From Candidatus Zhuqueibacterota bacterium (lineage in GTDB: Bacteria > Zhuqueibacterota > Zhuqueibacteria > Thermofontimicrobiales > Thiofontviventaceae), in contig WJJN01000318.1 in NCBI GenBank assembly GCA_014729735.1, positions 1 through 15,235 on the forward strand: 15,235 bases of DNA. Reading direction: 5' to 3'. Made by a program: the position numbers and the translations under genes. This document shows, piece by piece, positions 1 through 6,457 of the stretch (its first letter is position 1; each line of letters begins with the position of its first letter). The notes below the pieces were generated by a model, which did no database searches, was not told the DNA's origin, and saw only the letters and a list, made by a program, of their open reading frames with translations.

Positions 1-945
1 CTTTTCATCTCCAAAAGATTCTGTAGCACCTGACAACCTCGCACTAATATCATCTTCAGTATCCGGGAAAATTATAGATGCAAAATATTTCGTTCGTATT
101 GCAACCCAATCAATTTTACCCTCAATTTCGTTTGTTGATTCTTTCACATTCGGTTTTTCCGGAAGCTTTAGCTCTTCTTTTCCGCCACCAGTATAAATAT
201 ATGATTTGGAATTTCTAATATCCTCGTCAATATTTTTCTCGGTATATTCAAGACCGGATAACCAGGTAAGCGTATATTTTTGATCGTCTATAATTTCACC
301 GAGATTTGTGAGTTCGATTCGGAGATCAAAAATATACTTGTCTTTATAAAATGTGAATATTTTTTTGAGAGTGCGGTTATTATCAAGTTTTAAACTAAAA
401 ACGAGAACATCCTCTGTTCTGCCTGATGTTAAATCGATAGTCCTTTTATCTACATCAAACTCAAAATTTTGAGTTTTAATCGTATCCTGATCTACAGCAA
501 ACTGAATTCCAAGATTTCCATATCCATTTTTTTTAATCAACTGGACAGGAACATTCTCATCATAAAAATAATTTTTTAATTTCCAGCTTTTAACTGTCGC
601 ACCCTTGGTGTTTAACAGAGCTTCATATTTGTCTGTATTAATATATATTTCCCTGCCGGTAGAAACAGTAGATAGACTATCAAATGATGATAGAGATTCT
701 TTCCTGTCTTGTTGAATTTTTTCAGTCGGTTGTTCTTCTTCAATTTGAGGTGATGCAATAGCTCTGTCCTCACTTTTCTGACTGGCAACATTTTCCTCTT
801 TCTGTGTTGCAGTGCTATCCTGCATCGAAACCTGTTTCTGTGGCAATTCCTTGATACCTAATACACTTTTTTTATACCATGTCGTCTGTGTTAAAACCAG
901 TAGTGCACCAATTAATAGAAAAGCAATTAGCGTTCTTTTATCCAT
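1..945 (-). CDS. yidC: Membrane protein insertase YidC, N-terminal part (runs off left edge)
   Basis: YidC inserts and folds inner-membrane proteins, alone or with SecYEG. The reading frame is open from an ATG at 943-945 to base 1, giving 315 visible residues. These comprise an N-terminal membrane anchor (about residues 5-20, LIAFLLIGALLVLTQ), a polar Glu/Gln/Ser-rich linker (about 35-90), and most of the large periplasmic P1 domain typical of Gram-negative YidC, starting around STGREIYINTDKYEALL. The conserved C-terminal insertase core would lie beyond the window. The start has only a weak AGG (952-954) six bases upstream, but the anchor begins immediately after it. It lies 66 bases downstream of rnpA in the same direction, as in the usual rpmH-rnpA-(yidD)-yidC cluster, but the spacer is too short to hold yidD. 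The assignment rests on P1 domain character plus gene order. Confidence 0.93.
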   Translation of the reverse strand, partial: MDKRTLIAFLLIGALLVLTQTTWYKKSVLGIKELPQKQVSMQDSTATQKEENVASQKSEDRAIASPQIEEEQPTEKIQQDRKESLSSFDSLSTVSTGREIYINTDKYEALLNTKGATVKSWKLKNYFYDENVPVQLIKKNGYGNLGIQFAVDQDTIKTQNFEFDVDKRTIDLTSGRTEDVLVFSLKLDNNRTLKKIFTFYKDKYIFDLRIELTNLGEIIDDQKYTLTWLSGLEYTEKNIDEDIRNSKSYIYTGGGKEELKLPEKPNVKESTNEIEGKIDWVAIRTKYFASIIFPDTEDDISARLSGATESFGDEK

Positions 946-1011
946 TATGAACCTATTTTGAGATATTCAACTTTTAATTTTATCGAAAATTGTGTGGTCT
1001 TACTAATAAAT

Positions 1012-1341
1012 TTATTCCAAATCTTTCACGGTTGAAAGAATTTCCTCTTTTAATTTATGAAAATTGTATCTCTCTTTTTTTACCATTAAAATAATATGCA
1101 TATTTGTTGGAAATTCATTCTTATTAGTTCGATATATTTCTCGCAGATGACGCTTTATTATATTCCGTGTAACTTTTTTACGTATCTTTCCGGATACTAC
1201 AAAAGCTATTTTGAATGATTCCGATTTTTTATAAATAATATTAATTAGATTTGAATGCAGAAACCTTCCGTGACTAAATAATTCGTCAAACTTCTTTATC
1301 CCTGTCAATATATCTTCTTTTGATAATGAATGTTGTTTCAT
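1012..1341 (-). CDS. rnpA: Ribonuclease P protein component
   Basis: RnpA is the small basic protein subunit of RNase P; it helps the catalytic RNA bind and cleave the 5' leaders of pre-tRNAs. The 109-residue length is normal for the family. The diagnostic RNR motif is present as RNIIKRHLREIYR (about residues 59-71). The N-terminal FDELFSHGRFL segment matches the family's conserved FxxxxxxGR region, and the protein is rich in Lys and Arg. The gene starts 17 bases after the rpmH stop and shows no recognisable Shine-Dalgarno sequence in that gap, so its translation may be coupled to rpmH. Gene order next to rpmH and yidC supports the call. An RnpA this divergent outside the RNR motif is normal. 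Confidence 0.96.
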   Translation of the reverse strand: MKQHSLSKEDILTGIKKFDELFSHGRFLHSNLINIIYKKSESFKIAFVVSGKIRKKVTRNIIKRHLREIYRTNKNEFPTNMHIILMVKKERYNFHKLKEEILSTVKDLE

Positions 1342-1358
1342 ATAACAACAATATAATA

Positions 1359-1502
1359 TTATTCATCGCTGACGCTTAATTTTTTTCTTCCCTTGGCACG
1401 TCTCCGATTTATGATAATTCTTCCGCTCTTCGACTTCATTCTTTCACGAAATCCATGTTTGTTCTTTCGTTTTCGGTTGCTGGGCTGAAATGTCCGTTTC
1501 AT
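1359..1502 (-). CDS. rpmH: 50S ribosomal protein L34
   Basis: L34 is a small, very basic protein of the large ribosomal subunit. The minus-strand frame encodes 47 residues beginning MKRTFQPSNRKRKNKHGFRE and ending KLSVSDE, with the family's hallmark KRTFQPS start, HGFR core and RRRAKGRKKL segment. A Shine-Dalgarno sequence AAGGAA (1511-1516) lies eight bases before the ATG. This is the first gene of the leftward rpmH-rnpA-yidC cluster that diverges from dnaA, a classic arrangement at bacterial origins. The KL(S/T)VSDE ending resembles L34 of the FCB group, which is one basis for the taxonomic guess. Confidence 0.97.
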   Translation of the reverse strand: MKRTFQPSNRKRKNKHGFRERMKSKSGRIIINRRRAKGRKKLSVSDE

Positions 1503-1554
1503 AATTAAGATTCCTTTTTGATTTCATTACGATTCATTTAAATTTTATCCTGTA

Positions 1555-1583
1555 AAATTATTAATTATTTATTTGAAAGTCAA
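1555..1583 (-). promoter_or_regulatory. Candidate sigma70-type promoter for rpmH-rnpA-yidC
   Basis: On the minus strand, TTGACT (1578-1583) matches five of six bases of the -35 consensus. It is followed after 17 bases by TAATTT (1555-1560), a poor -10 match. The location about 55 bases before rpmH is right for a promoter of the leftward cluster. The -10 element is weak, so this is a suggestion only. Confidence 0.28.
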
Positions 1584-1718
1584 GCATTTTTTAATGTATA
1601 GTTCATCTTAAATAAATTTTTTGCAAAAATGGGATCAGCTAAAAAATTTTTCTTTGAGTTTTACAATTCTTTTTTGTAAATTGAGTAGCCGATTTGGGGA
1701 TTGCCCCGTTGAATAAAA

Positions 1719-1727
1719 TGTGGATAA
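1719..1727 (-). promoter_or_regulatory. DnaA box (TTATCCACA)
   Basis: The plus strand reads TGTGGATAA, the exact reverse complement of the consensus DnaA box TTATCCACA. It lies 12 bases after the GC-rich inverted repeat at 1696-1707. Confidence 0.85.
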
Positions 1728-1812
1728 CTTTCATAAGATTACATTTCCGTTAATTCTATTTTTTTATCTTATAAAAAAGTTTTCAACATTGTTTTTATCT
1801 TATTAATAATCC

Positions 1813-1840
1813 TTAACAACTTATATATATAAATTATAAT
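1813..1840 (+). promoter_or_regulatory. Candidate sigma70-type promoter for dnaA
   Basis: TTAACA (1813-1818, one mismatch to TTGACA) and a perfect TATAAT (1835-1840) are separated by 16 bases, about 160 bases before the dnaA start. DnaA boxes lie on both sides, consistent with autoregulation. In such AT-rich sequence a TATAAT can occur by chance, so the call is tentative. Confidence 0.4.
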
Positions 1841-1861
1841 TTCTTAAATGGTTTTTTAAAA

Positions 1862-1882
1862 TGTGGATAAGTAAGTGAATAA
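1862..1882 (-). promoter_or_regulatory. DnaA box pair upstream of dnaA
   Basis: A perfect reverse-oriented box, TGTGGATAA (1862-1870), is followed after three bases by AGTGAATAA (1874-1882), which differs from the TGTGAATAA form at one base. The pair lies just downstream of the candidate dnaA promoter, so DnaA bound here could repress its own gene; that regulatory role is inferred. Confidence 0.75.
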
Positions 1883-1956
1883 CTCGTATTGAGATTGTTT
1901 CTTTTTGTTAATTTACCAAATTTAATTTTTTTTGATCCTTTTTAAACTTAAAAAAA

Positions 1957-1965
1957 TGTGAATAA
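1957..1965 (-). promoter_or_regulatory. DnaA box (TTATTCACA) before the dnaA ribosome binding site
   Basis: The plus strand reads TGTGAATAA, the reverse complement of TTATTCACA, which fits TTWTNCACA. It ends 18 bases before the dnaA Shine-Dalgarno sequence, within the likely dnaA leader. Confidence 0.75.
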
Positions 1966-1998
1966 CTCAACAATATTAACCCGAAGGAGTTTCTCAAA

Positions 1999-3345
1999 AT
2001 GGCGCAAAATTATGAAAAAGTATGGTCGGAATGTTTGGCAAATATTAAGGAACATATAACAGCCCAGACATTTACAACCTGGTTCAGACCAATTGTGCCA
2101 CTGAATATCGAAGATTCAATATTGACAGTTCAGTTACCCAGCCAATTTTTCTACGAATTTTTAGAGAGTCATTATTCGGCATTGATCAATCAATCATTGA
2201 AAAATATTCTGGGTGAAAGTGCAAAACTTAAATACTCAATCGTTCTGAGTGAAACAAATGAATTACTGCAGATGCCTTCGCAAAAGAAAAAAATTAATGT
2301 TGAGGTTGATAATCAGAGCCAGTTAAGCGAACGATATCTGTTTGATAATTTTGTAGAGGGTAGTAATAATCAATTTGCACGAGCTGCTTCCTTGGCAGTG
2401 GCACAGGCTCCCGGAAAAACGTCGTTTAACCCACTTGTAATATACGGTGGCGTCGGTTTGGGAAAAACACATCTTATCCAGGCAATCGGAAATTATATCC
2501 GTGCGGAAAAGCTTGCTAAGCGAGTTTTGTATGTCTCCAGTGAAAAATTTACCATTGAATTTATTGAGTCCATTCAAAGGAACAAGACCACAGAATTTAG
2601 TAACCTGTATCGAAATGTTGATATCCTGATTGTCGATGATATTCAATTTTTTATTAATAAAGAAAGAACTCAGGAAGAATTTTTTCACACATTCAACACA
2701 CTTCATCAAAACGGAAAGCAAATTGTTCTGTCGTCAGATCGTCCACCCAAAGAATTAAAAGGGATGGAAGAACGACTTATATCGCGTTTTCAATGGGGAC
2801 TCGTTGTGGATATTCAGCCCCCTGACCTGGAGACGAGAATTGCGATTCTACAGAGAAAAGCCGAGGAAAATGGCATCCAAATGAACAATGAGATCATTGA
2901 GCTATTTGCTACCAATATTATTTCAAACATTCGGGAACTGGAAGGAGCTCTTATCAGACTATTAGCCAGATCATCATTGGATGGCAAGGACATTACTCTG
3001 GATCTGGCAAAAGGAGTACTCAAAGATTTGCGGTTAGGAAACAAGAAAAATCTAAGCGTGGAATCCATTCAGCGAATTGTTTGTGAGCATTATCAAATTC
3101 CGGAGGATATGATCCGGGCAAAAACCAGGAAAAAAGAAATTGCACTCGCCAGGCAGATCTCGATGTATCTGGCAAAGAAATTTACACCACATTCATTGAA
3201 GACAATCGGACTTCATTTCGGTGGTCGTGATCATAGTACTGTTATTCATGCAATTCAAACCGTTGAAGATTTGTACAAAAGCGATAAATCTCTTAAAGAA
3301 AATATAGATCAGCTAAAACGAAAAATCGATATTGCGAGTGTTTAA
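1999..3345 (+). CDS. dnaA: Chromosomal replication initiator protein DnaA
   Basis: DnaA binds DnaA boxes at oriC, oligomerises with ATP and opens the duplex. The 448 residues show all four domains. Domain I (about 1-85, WSECLANIKEHITAQTFTTW) is the helicase and partner contact region. Domain II is a short linker (about 86-110). The AAA+ domain III has Walker A GGVGLGKT (150-157), Walker B ILIVDD (209-214) and the ISRF arginine segment (261-264). Domain IV (about 350-448) is the DNA-binding domain, with the family signature region IGLHFGGRDHSTV (403-415). The ATG at 1999 is supported by AAGGAG (1984-1989) nine bases upstream. The linker is short, so the protein is compact, but no key residue appears to be missing. 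Origin-like spacers with DnaA boxes flank the gene on both sides. Confidence 0.99.
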   Translation: MAQNYEKVWSECLANIKEHITAQTFTTWFRPIVPLNIEDSILTVQLPSQFFYEFLESHYSALINQSLKNILGESAKLKYSIVLSETNELLQMPSQKKKINVEVDNQSQLSERYLFDNFVEGSNNQFARAASLAVAQAPGKTSFNPLVIYGGVGLGKTHLIQAIGNYIRAEKLAKRVLYVSSEKFTIEFIESIQRNKTTEFSNLYRNVDILIVDDIQFFINKERTQEEFFHTFNTLHQNGKQIVLSSDRPPKELKGMEERLISRFQWGLVVDIQPPDLETRIAILQRKAEENGIQMNNEIIELFATNIISNIRELEGALIRLLARSSLDGKDITLDLAKGVLKDLRLGNKKNLSVESIQRIVCEHYQIPEDMIRAKTRKKEIALARQISMYLAKKFTPHSLKTIGLHFGGRDHSTVIHAIQTVEDLYKSDKSLKENIDQLKRKIDIASV

Positions 3346-3356
3346 AACCGGGGATG

Positions 3357-3365
3357 TTATCCACA
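3357..3365 (+). promoter_or_regulatory. DnaA box (TTATCCACA)
   Basis: An exact consensus DnaA box on the plus strand, close behind the dnaA stop codon. A weaker look-alike, TTGTCCATA, follows at 3376-3384. Confidence 0.85.
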
Positions 3366-3492
3366 TTGAGTTCAGTTGTCCATAAATGACACGCGTTTTA
3401 AAATTAGCATTTTTAGTAAATAAACATCATAATTAATTAGAGAGGATTATTAACATCAATTCAGAATTTTTGTTGATTAAGAGAGGAAATAA

Positions 3493-3501
3493 TGTGAATA
3501 A
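3493..3501 (-). promoter_or_regulatory. DnaA box (TTATTCACA)
   Basis: TGTGAATAA on the plus strand, the same sequence as the box at 1957-1965 before dnaA, so the same form occurs in both origin halves. Confidence 0.7.
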
Positions 3502-3531
3502 ATCAGACATATCAATTGACAAATTTTATTA

Positions 3532-3558
3532 TGTTAATAACCATGGATTTTATTAACA
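3532..3558. repeat. Perfect inverted repeat of the box-like word TTATTAACA
   Basis: TGTTAATAA (3532-3540), a nine-base spacer and TTATTAACA (3550-3558) form a perfect dyad with nine-base arms. The word equals the DnaA-box consensus TTWTNCACA except for A instead of C at the sixth base. Two further forward copies lie at 3447-3455 and 3640-3648. It could bind two DnaA protomers head to head, bind another origin factor, or form a hairpin; the function is unknown. Confidence 0.6.
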
Positions 3559-3624
3559 CGACTTTAACATTATCAGAACGAGCTCATGAAATTATTAAAT
3601 GATCAATTAACAATTGGATATCTA

Positions 3625-3656
3625 TTTTTCACAAAAAGGTTATTAACATATCCACA
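3625..3656 (+). promoter_or_regulatory. Cluster of three forward DnaA-box-like sites next to the AT-rich tract
   Basis: TTTTTCACA (3625-3633) fits TTWTNCACA. TTATTAACA (3640-3648) has one mismatch. ATATCCACA (3648-3656) differs from TTATCCACA only at its first base and overlaps the previous site by one base. All three point the same way, toward the AT-rich tract that follows. This is the arrangement in which a DnaA filament would be loaded onto the unwinding element. Confidence 0.6.
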
Positions 3657-3780
3657 GCCTCTTATACTATAAATTTAAAAATATTTTTTATTATATATAT
3701 TTGAATAATAATCTTTAAAAATATATTGATATATTCTCTTTTTTTTCTTATATTATACGATTATCAAAATTCCAATTTAA
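3657..3780. other. Probable DNA unwinding element (DUE)
   Basis: This is the most AT-rich tract seen in the window: only 4 of the 60 bases 3661-3720 are G or C, and 9 of the 60 bases 3721-3780. It directly follows the forward DnaA-box cluster and ends just before the dnaN ribosome binding site, matching the usual position of an unwinding element. I could not find a clean run of DnaA-trio motifs in it. Part of this AT-richness may also serve as the dnaN promoter region. Confidence 0.6.
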
Positions 3781-3800
3781 TTTAATGTTGGGAGCCGAAA

Positions 3801-4934
3801 ATGCATTTCACCGTTTCGAAAAGCGTCTTTTACAAAAGCTTGCAAAAAGTGATTGGTGTTATACCTACTAAGACAACGATCCCTATTCTGGAAAACATTA
3901 TGATCGAACTTAAGGATAACACATTACAATTAACAGGGACTGATCTTGAGATATGCATTTCTACTGAGCTAAAAGTGAACGGGATGGAGAACGGGGCATG
4001 TACAGTGCCTGCTAAATCGTTCAACGAAATTCTCCGGGAATTACCTGACGTCCCCATCGAGATTAGTCTTGAAGAAGATGATAAATTTCATATTAAAACT
4101 GACAAAGGTTTATATAAACTGGTCAGTCAACCAAAAGATGAATTTCCGAGTATTGTTGTTGAAGATAGCGAAGGTCAGTTAGACATAAATGCTCAAATTC
4201 TCTACAACATGATCGATAAAACTATTTTCGCTGTTTCGACCGATGAACTGAGACCTACTTTAATGGGCGTCTTTTTCCAGATTACGAGCGATGAATTTCG
4301 TTGTGTTTCTACAGATGGGCATCGACTGGTAAAAGTTATCAACCGCGATTTCAAATCCTCAGAATTTCAAAAAAGCGTAATTGTCCCGACGAAAGCATTA
4401 AGTCTGCTACTGAAAAATCTGGATACTTTTCCCAATATCGAAAAAGTGCAGGTGAATTTTTCAATAGGAGAAAATCATGTTATTTTTCGGATCGGGGAAG
4501 CATTTGTATATTCCAAAATAATTGAGGGACAATATCCGAAATTTGAGAACGTGATTCCTATTAATAATGATAAAAAAATGATAGTGAATCGGGAAGAGCT
4601 CATGTCGTCTGTTAAAAGGGTGTCAATTTTCTCAAATCTGATTACTCATCAAATTAAATTTCTGATTGATGAAAATAACCTCACAATTTCTTCCGAGGAC
4701 ATTGAATTCGGTGGCGAAGGGAATGAGGAGATTCCAATTAACTACGAATCGGAACGAATGGAGATCGGTTATAACGGAGTCTATGTTCTCGATATCCTGA
4801 GGCATTTGGATACTGATGATGTCGAATTTTTATTAAAAGATTCTGTCAGTGCAGCGATAATTAATCCTTCGGCTCAGAAACAAAATGAAGATCTCATGAT
4901 GCTGATTATGCCGATTCGGATTAAGGAAGAATGA
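3801..4934 (+). CDS. dnaN: DNA polymerase III subunit beta (sliding clamp)
   Basis: DnaN forms the ring-shaped dimer that tethers DNA polymerase III and many repair factors to DNA. The 377 residues match the family length and its three repeated clamp folds. The N-terminus reads MHFTVSKSVFYKSLQKVIGV and continues into IPTKTTIPILENIMIEL. The middle contains STDELRPTLMGVFFQ and STDGHRLVK, conserved at the start of the second fold. The C-terminus ends in LMMLIMPIRIKEE, where MPIR corresponds to the MPMR element lining the partner-binding cleft. The ATG at 3801 has GGGAG (3790-3794) six bases upstream. The gene follows dnaA after the 455-base origin spacer and precedes recF by 22 bases, so dnaN and recF are probably transcribed together. 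Confidence 0.98.
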   Translation: MHFTVSKSVFYKSLQKVIGVIPTKTTIPILENIMIELKDNTLQLTGTDLEICISTELKVNGMENGACTVPAKSFNEILRELPDVPIEISLEEDDKFHIKTDKGLYKLVSQPKDEFPSIVVEDSEGQLDINAQILYNMIDKTIFAVSTDELRPTLMGVFFQITSDEFRCVSTDGHRLVKVINRDFKSSEFQKSVIVPTKALSLLLKNLDTFPNIEKVQVNFSIGENHVIFRIGEAFVYSKIIEGQYPKFENVIPINNDKKMIVNREELMSSVKRVSIFSNLITHQIKFLIDENNLTISSEDIEFGGEGNEEIPINYESERMEIGYNGVYVLDILRHLDTDDVEFLLKDSVSAAIINPSAQKQNEDLMMLIMPIRIKEE

Positions 4935-4956
4935 CAAACCGGGTAGCTTTCTGCGC

Positions 4957-6078
4957 ATGATTTTATCCTCTCTGGAACTAAAGAATTTTAGAAACTATGT
5001 TCATGAACGCATAGAATTCAATACTGAACAAAATATAATATCAGGCAGGAATGCGCAAGGCAAAACAAATCTCCTGGAAGCAATTTATCTATTATGTATT
5101 ACCCGGTCATTCAGAACAAGAATTGAAAAAGAATTATGCAATTTCGAAAGCGATGAATGCACACTCAAAGGCGAATTCGTTCTTGGAAATGGAAATAAAA
5201 GAACTATTATTTTTTACTATCAAAAGAAAGATGGAAAACAATTTTCAGTAAATAAAAAAAAAGTAGAAAAATTTTCGAGTCACATCGGGCAGTTTCCAGT
5301 GGTCATTTCATCTCCTGAAGCATACAATTTAACAACAGGACCGCCGGCAGAGAGAAGAAAATTCATTGATATTATGCTCTCTCAAATTAACATTCAATAC
5401 ATGTATCAACTTCAGGAATATTATCGGATATTAAAACAGCGAAATTCAATTTTAGGTAATCGACGGTACTCATCAAACCAAATAACAAAACTTCTCGAAC
5501 CCTGGAATCTGGGTCTTGTTGAAAAAGGTAGCCAAATAATTTTGGAACGAATGTCATTCGTTGAGGAGTTTAAGAATATATTAAGAAATATTTATTCACA
5601 AATATCAACAACAGAAGAGGAGCTAAATTTTACCTATGGTTCAAAAATTCAGGGAAAGACTCTTGAAGAAATAAAAAATCGTTATGACGCATTATTAGAA
5701 TCATCGAAGAGAGCAGAAATGGAACAAGGAACTACAACAATTGGACCGCATCGTGATGATCTTGTATTCGAAGTAAATGAAAATAATTTAAGGAAATTCG
5801 GTTCCCGAGGACAGCATAAAACAGTACTTATTTCTTTGATGATTTCAGAATTTGAATTGATAAAAAATAAGTTAAATGAAACACCAGTTATACTGGTGGA
5901 TGATCTATATTCAGAAATAGATCCGAAAAGAGAAGAACGAATAATGGAATTTCTTCTGCAGTTAGGGCAACTTTTCATAACAACAACGAATGAAATTAGT
6001 TCTTTAAAAGATAAAAGAATAAACCGAACAGCAAAATATTTTCAAATTGAGAGTGGTAAAATCAGGTATGTCAAATGA
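4957..6078 (+). CDS. recF: DNA replication and repair protein RecF
   Basis: RecF is an SMC-like ATPase that, with RecO and RecR, helps load RecA at gaps and stalled forks. The 373 residues are typical. Walker A is GRNAQGKT (30-37), the ABC-type signature is SRGQ (283-286), and Walker B is VILVDD (311-316), followed by a SEID segment (319-322). The conserved IGPHRDD (262-268) is also present. The protein starts MILSSLELKNFRNY, as expected for the family. No convincing Shine-Dalgarno sequence precedes the ATG; the gene begins only 22 bases after dnaN and may depend on coupled translation. Its stop overlaps the next gene's start in an ATGA arrangement. Confidence 0.97.
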   Translation: MILSSLELKNFRNYVHERIEFNTEQNIISGRNAQGKTNLLEAIYLLCITRSFRTRIEKELCNFESDECTLKGEFVLGNGNKRTIIFYYQKKDGKQFSVNKKKVEKFSSHIGQFPVVISSPEAYNLTTGPPAERRKFIDIMLSQINIQYMYQLQEYYRILKQRNSILGNRRYSSNQITKLLEPWNLGLVEKGSQIILERMSFVEEFKNILRNIYSQISTTEEELNFTYGSKIQGKTLEEIKNRYDALLESSKRAEMEQGTTTIGPHRDDLVFEVNENNLRKFGSRGQHKTVLISLMISEFELIKNKLNETPVILVDDLYSEIDPKREERIMEFLLQLGQLFITTTNEISSLKDKRINRTAKYFQIESGKIRYVK

Positions 6079-6356
6079 AATTTCAATCGTTGGATGATGT
6101 TCTAAAAAATTTAGTAAAAAATTTGGGCATCGAAGCTCAGTTGCTTGAGAACGAAGCGCTTGTTCACTGGTCCACAGTCGTGGGACCAAAAGTCGCAAAA
6201 AATACTAAAGCAGAAAAAATAAAAAACGGACGATTGTTTGTCAAAGCAAAAAATGATGTCTGGAAAAACGAGCTTATGTTTTATAAAGCAGACATTATTA
6301 ATAAGCTTAATATAAAAATCGGAAAACCAATTGTCCAGGACATTATTATACTTTAA
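6075..6356 (+). CDS. dciA: DUF721 protein, likely DciA replicative helicase loading factor
   Basis: DciA is the ancestral, widespread partner that helps load the DnaB helicase in bacteria lacking DnaC or DnaI. The 93-residue protein has the DUF721 layout: an N-terminal helix (SLDDVLKNLVKNLGI), then the conserved tryptophan motif VHWSTVVGPKVAKNT (about 30-44), then a basic segment GRLFVKAKNDVWKNELMFYK (about 53-72). This corresponds to the family's 'W..vvG..ia.ht....~.~g~L~v.v.~s.w...L' pattern. It overlaps recF by four bases (ATGA), so translation is very likely coupled. A gene of this family between recF and gyrB is common in many phyla. The assignment to the family is strong; the helicase-loading role is inferred from characterised members. 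It is short but appears complete. Confidence 0.83.
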   Translation: MKFQSLDDVLKNLVKNLGIEAQLLENEALVHWSTVVGPKVAKNTKAEKIKNGRLFVKAKNDVWKNELMFYKADIINKLNIKIGKPIVQDIIIL

Positions 6357-6392
6357 TCGTTTTTCTTCAGGGTGTTCACTCTTTCCTCTGAA

Positions 6393-6417
6393 AGCATTTA
6401 GTTCAGCATTAAATGCT
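6393..6417. repeat. Inverted repeat in the dciA-gyrB spacer
   Basis: AGCATTTA (6393-6400) and TAAATGCT (6410-6417) form a perfect eight-base dyad with a nine-base loop. Just before it, TTCAG (6366-6370) can pair with CTGAA (6388-6392). No T-run follows, so it is not an intrinsic terminator of the usual kind. It lies 40 bases before gyrB and could be an operator or a leader structure. The 101-base spacer holds nothing else recognised. Confidence 0.4.
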
Positions 6418-6457
6418 CCTCAATTCTGTATAAGGGTTTAATTGAAAGGCATAATGA

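Larger units (their letters stand above)
1503..1998. other. oriC, upstream half (rpmH-dnaA spacer)
   Basis: This 496-base stretch has no gene and is very AT-rich (for example only 7 G/C among the 60 bases 1801-1860). It contains three consensus DnaA boxes in reverse orientation (1719-1727, 1862-1870, 1957-1965), a one-mismatch box at 1874-1882 and a box-like TTTTCAACA at 1780-1788. The spacer between divergent rpmH and dnaA is a standard place for origin and dnaA-control sequences. Together with the spacer after dnaA it suggests a bipartite origin. It also contains two small inverted repeats: TTTACAA/TTGTAAA (1660-1680) and GGGG-ATTG-CCCC (1696-1707), the latter a rare GC-rich island here. 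Confidence 0.75.
3346..3800. other. oriC, downstream half (dnaA-dnaN spacer)
   Basis: This 455-base stretch has no gene. It starts with a perfect forward DnaA box (3357-3365), 12 bases after the dnaA stop. It then has a reverse TGTGAATAA box (3493-3501), a forward TTTTTCACA box (3625-3633) and a one-mismatch ATATCCACA (3648-3656). Interspersed are four copies of the box-like word TTATTAACA (3447-3455, 3532-3540 reverse, 3550-3558, 3640-3648). The boxes end where an extremely AT-rich tract begins, the order expected of box array followed by unwinding element in bipartite origins such as that of Bacillus subtilis. Which half is the unwinding side is inferred from composition. Confidence 0.8.

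Noticed and set aside
3657..3720. DnaA-trio array next to the last DnaA-box-like site
   Set aside because: I read the bases after 3656 in all three registers on both strands; only isolated trinucleotides fit, with no run of three or more, so I do not claim the motif.
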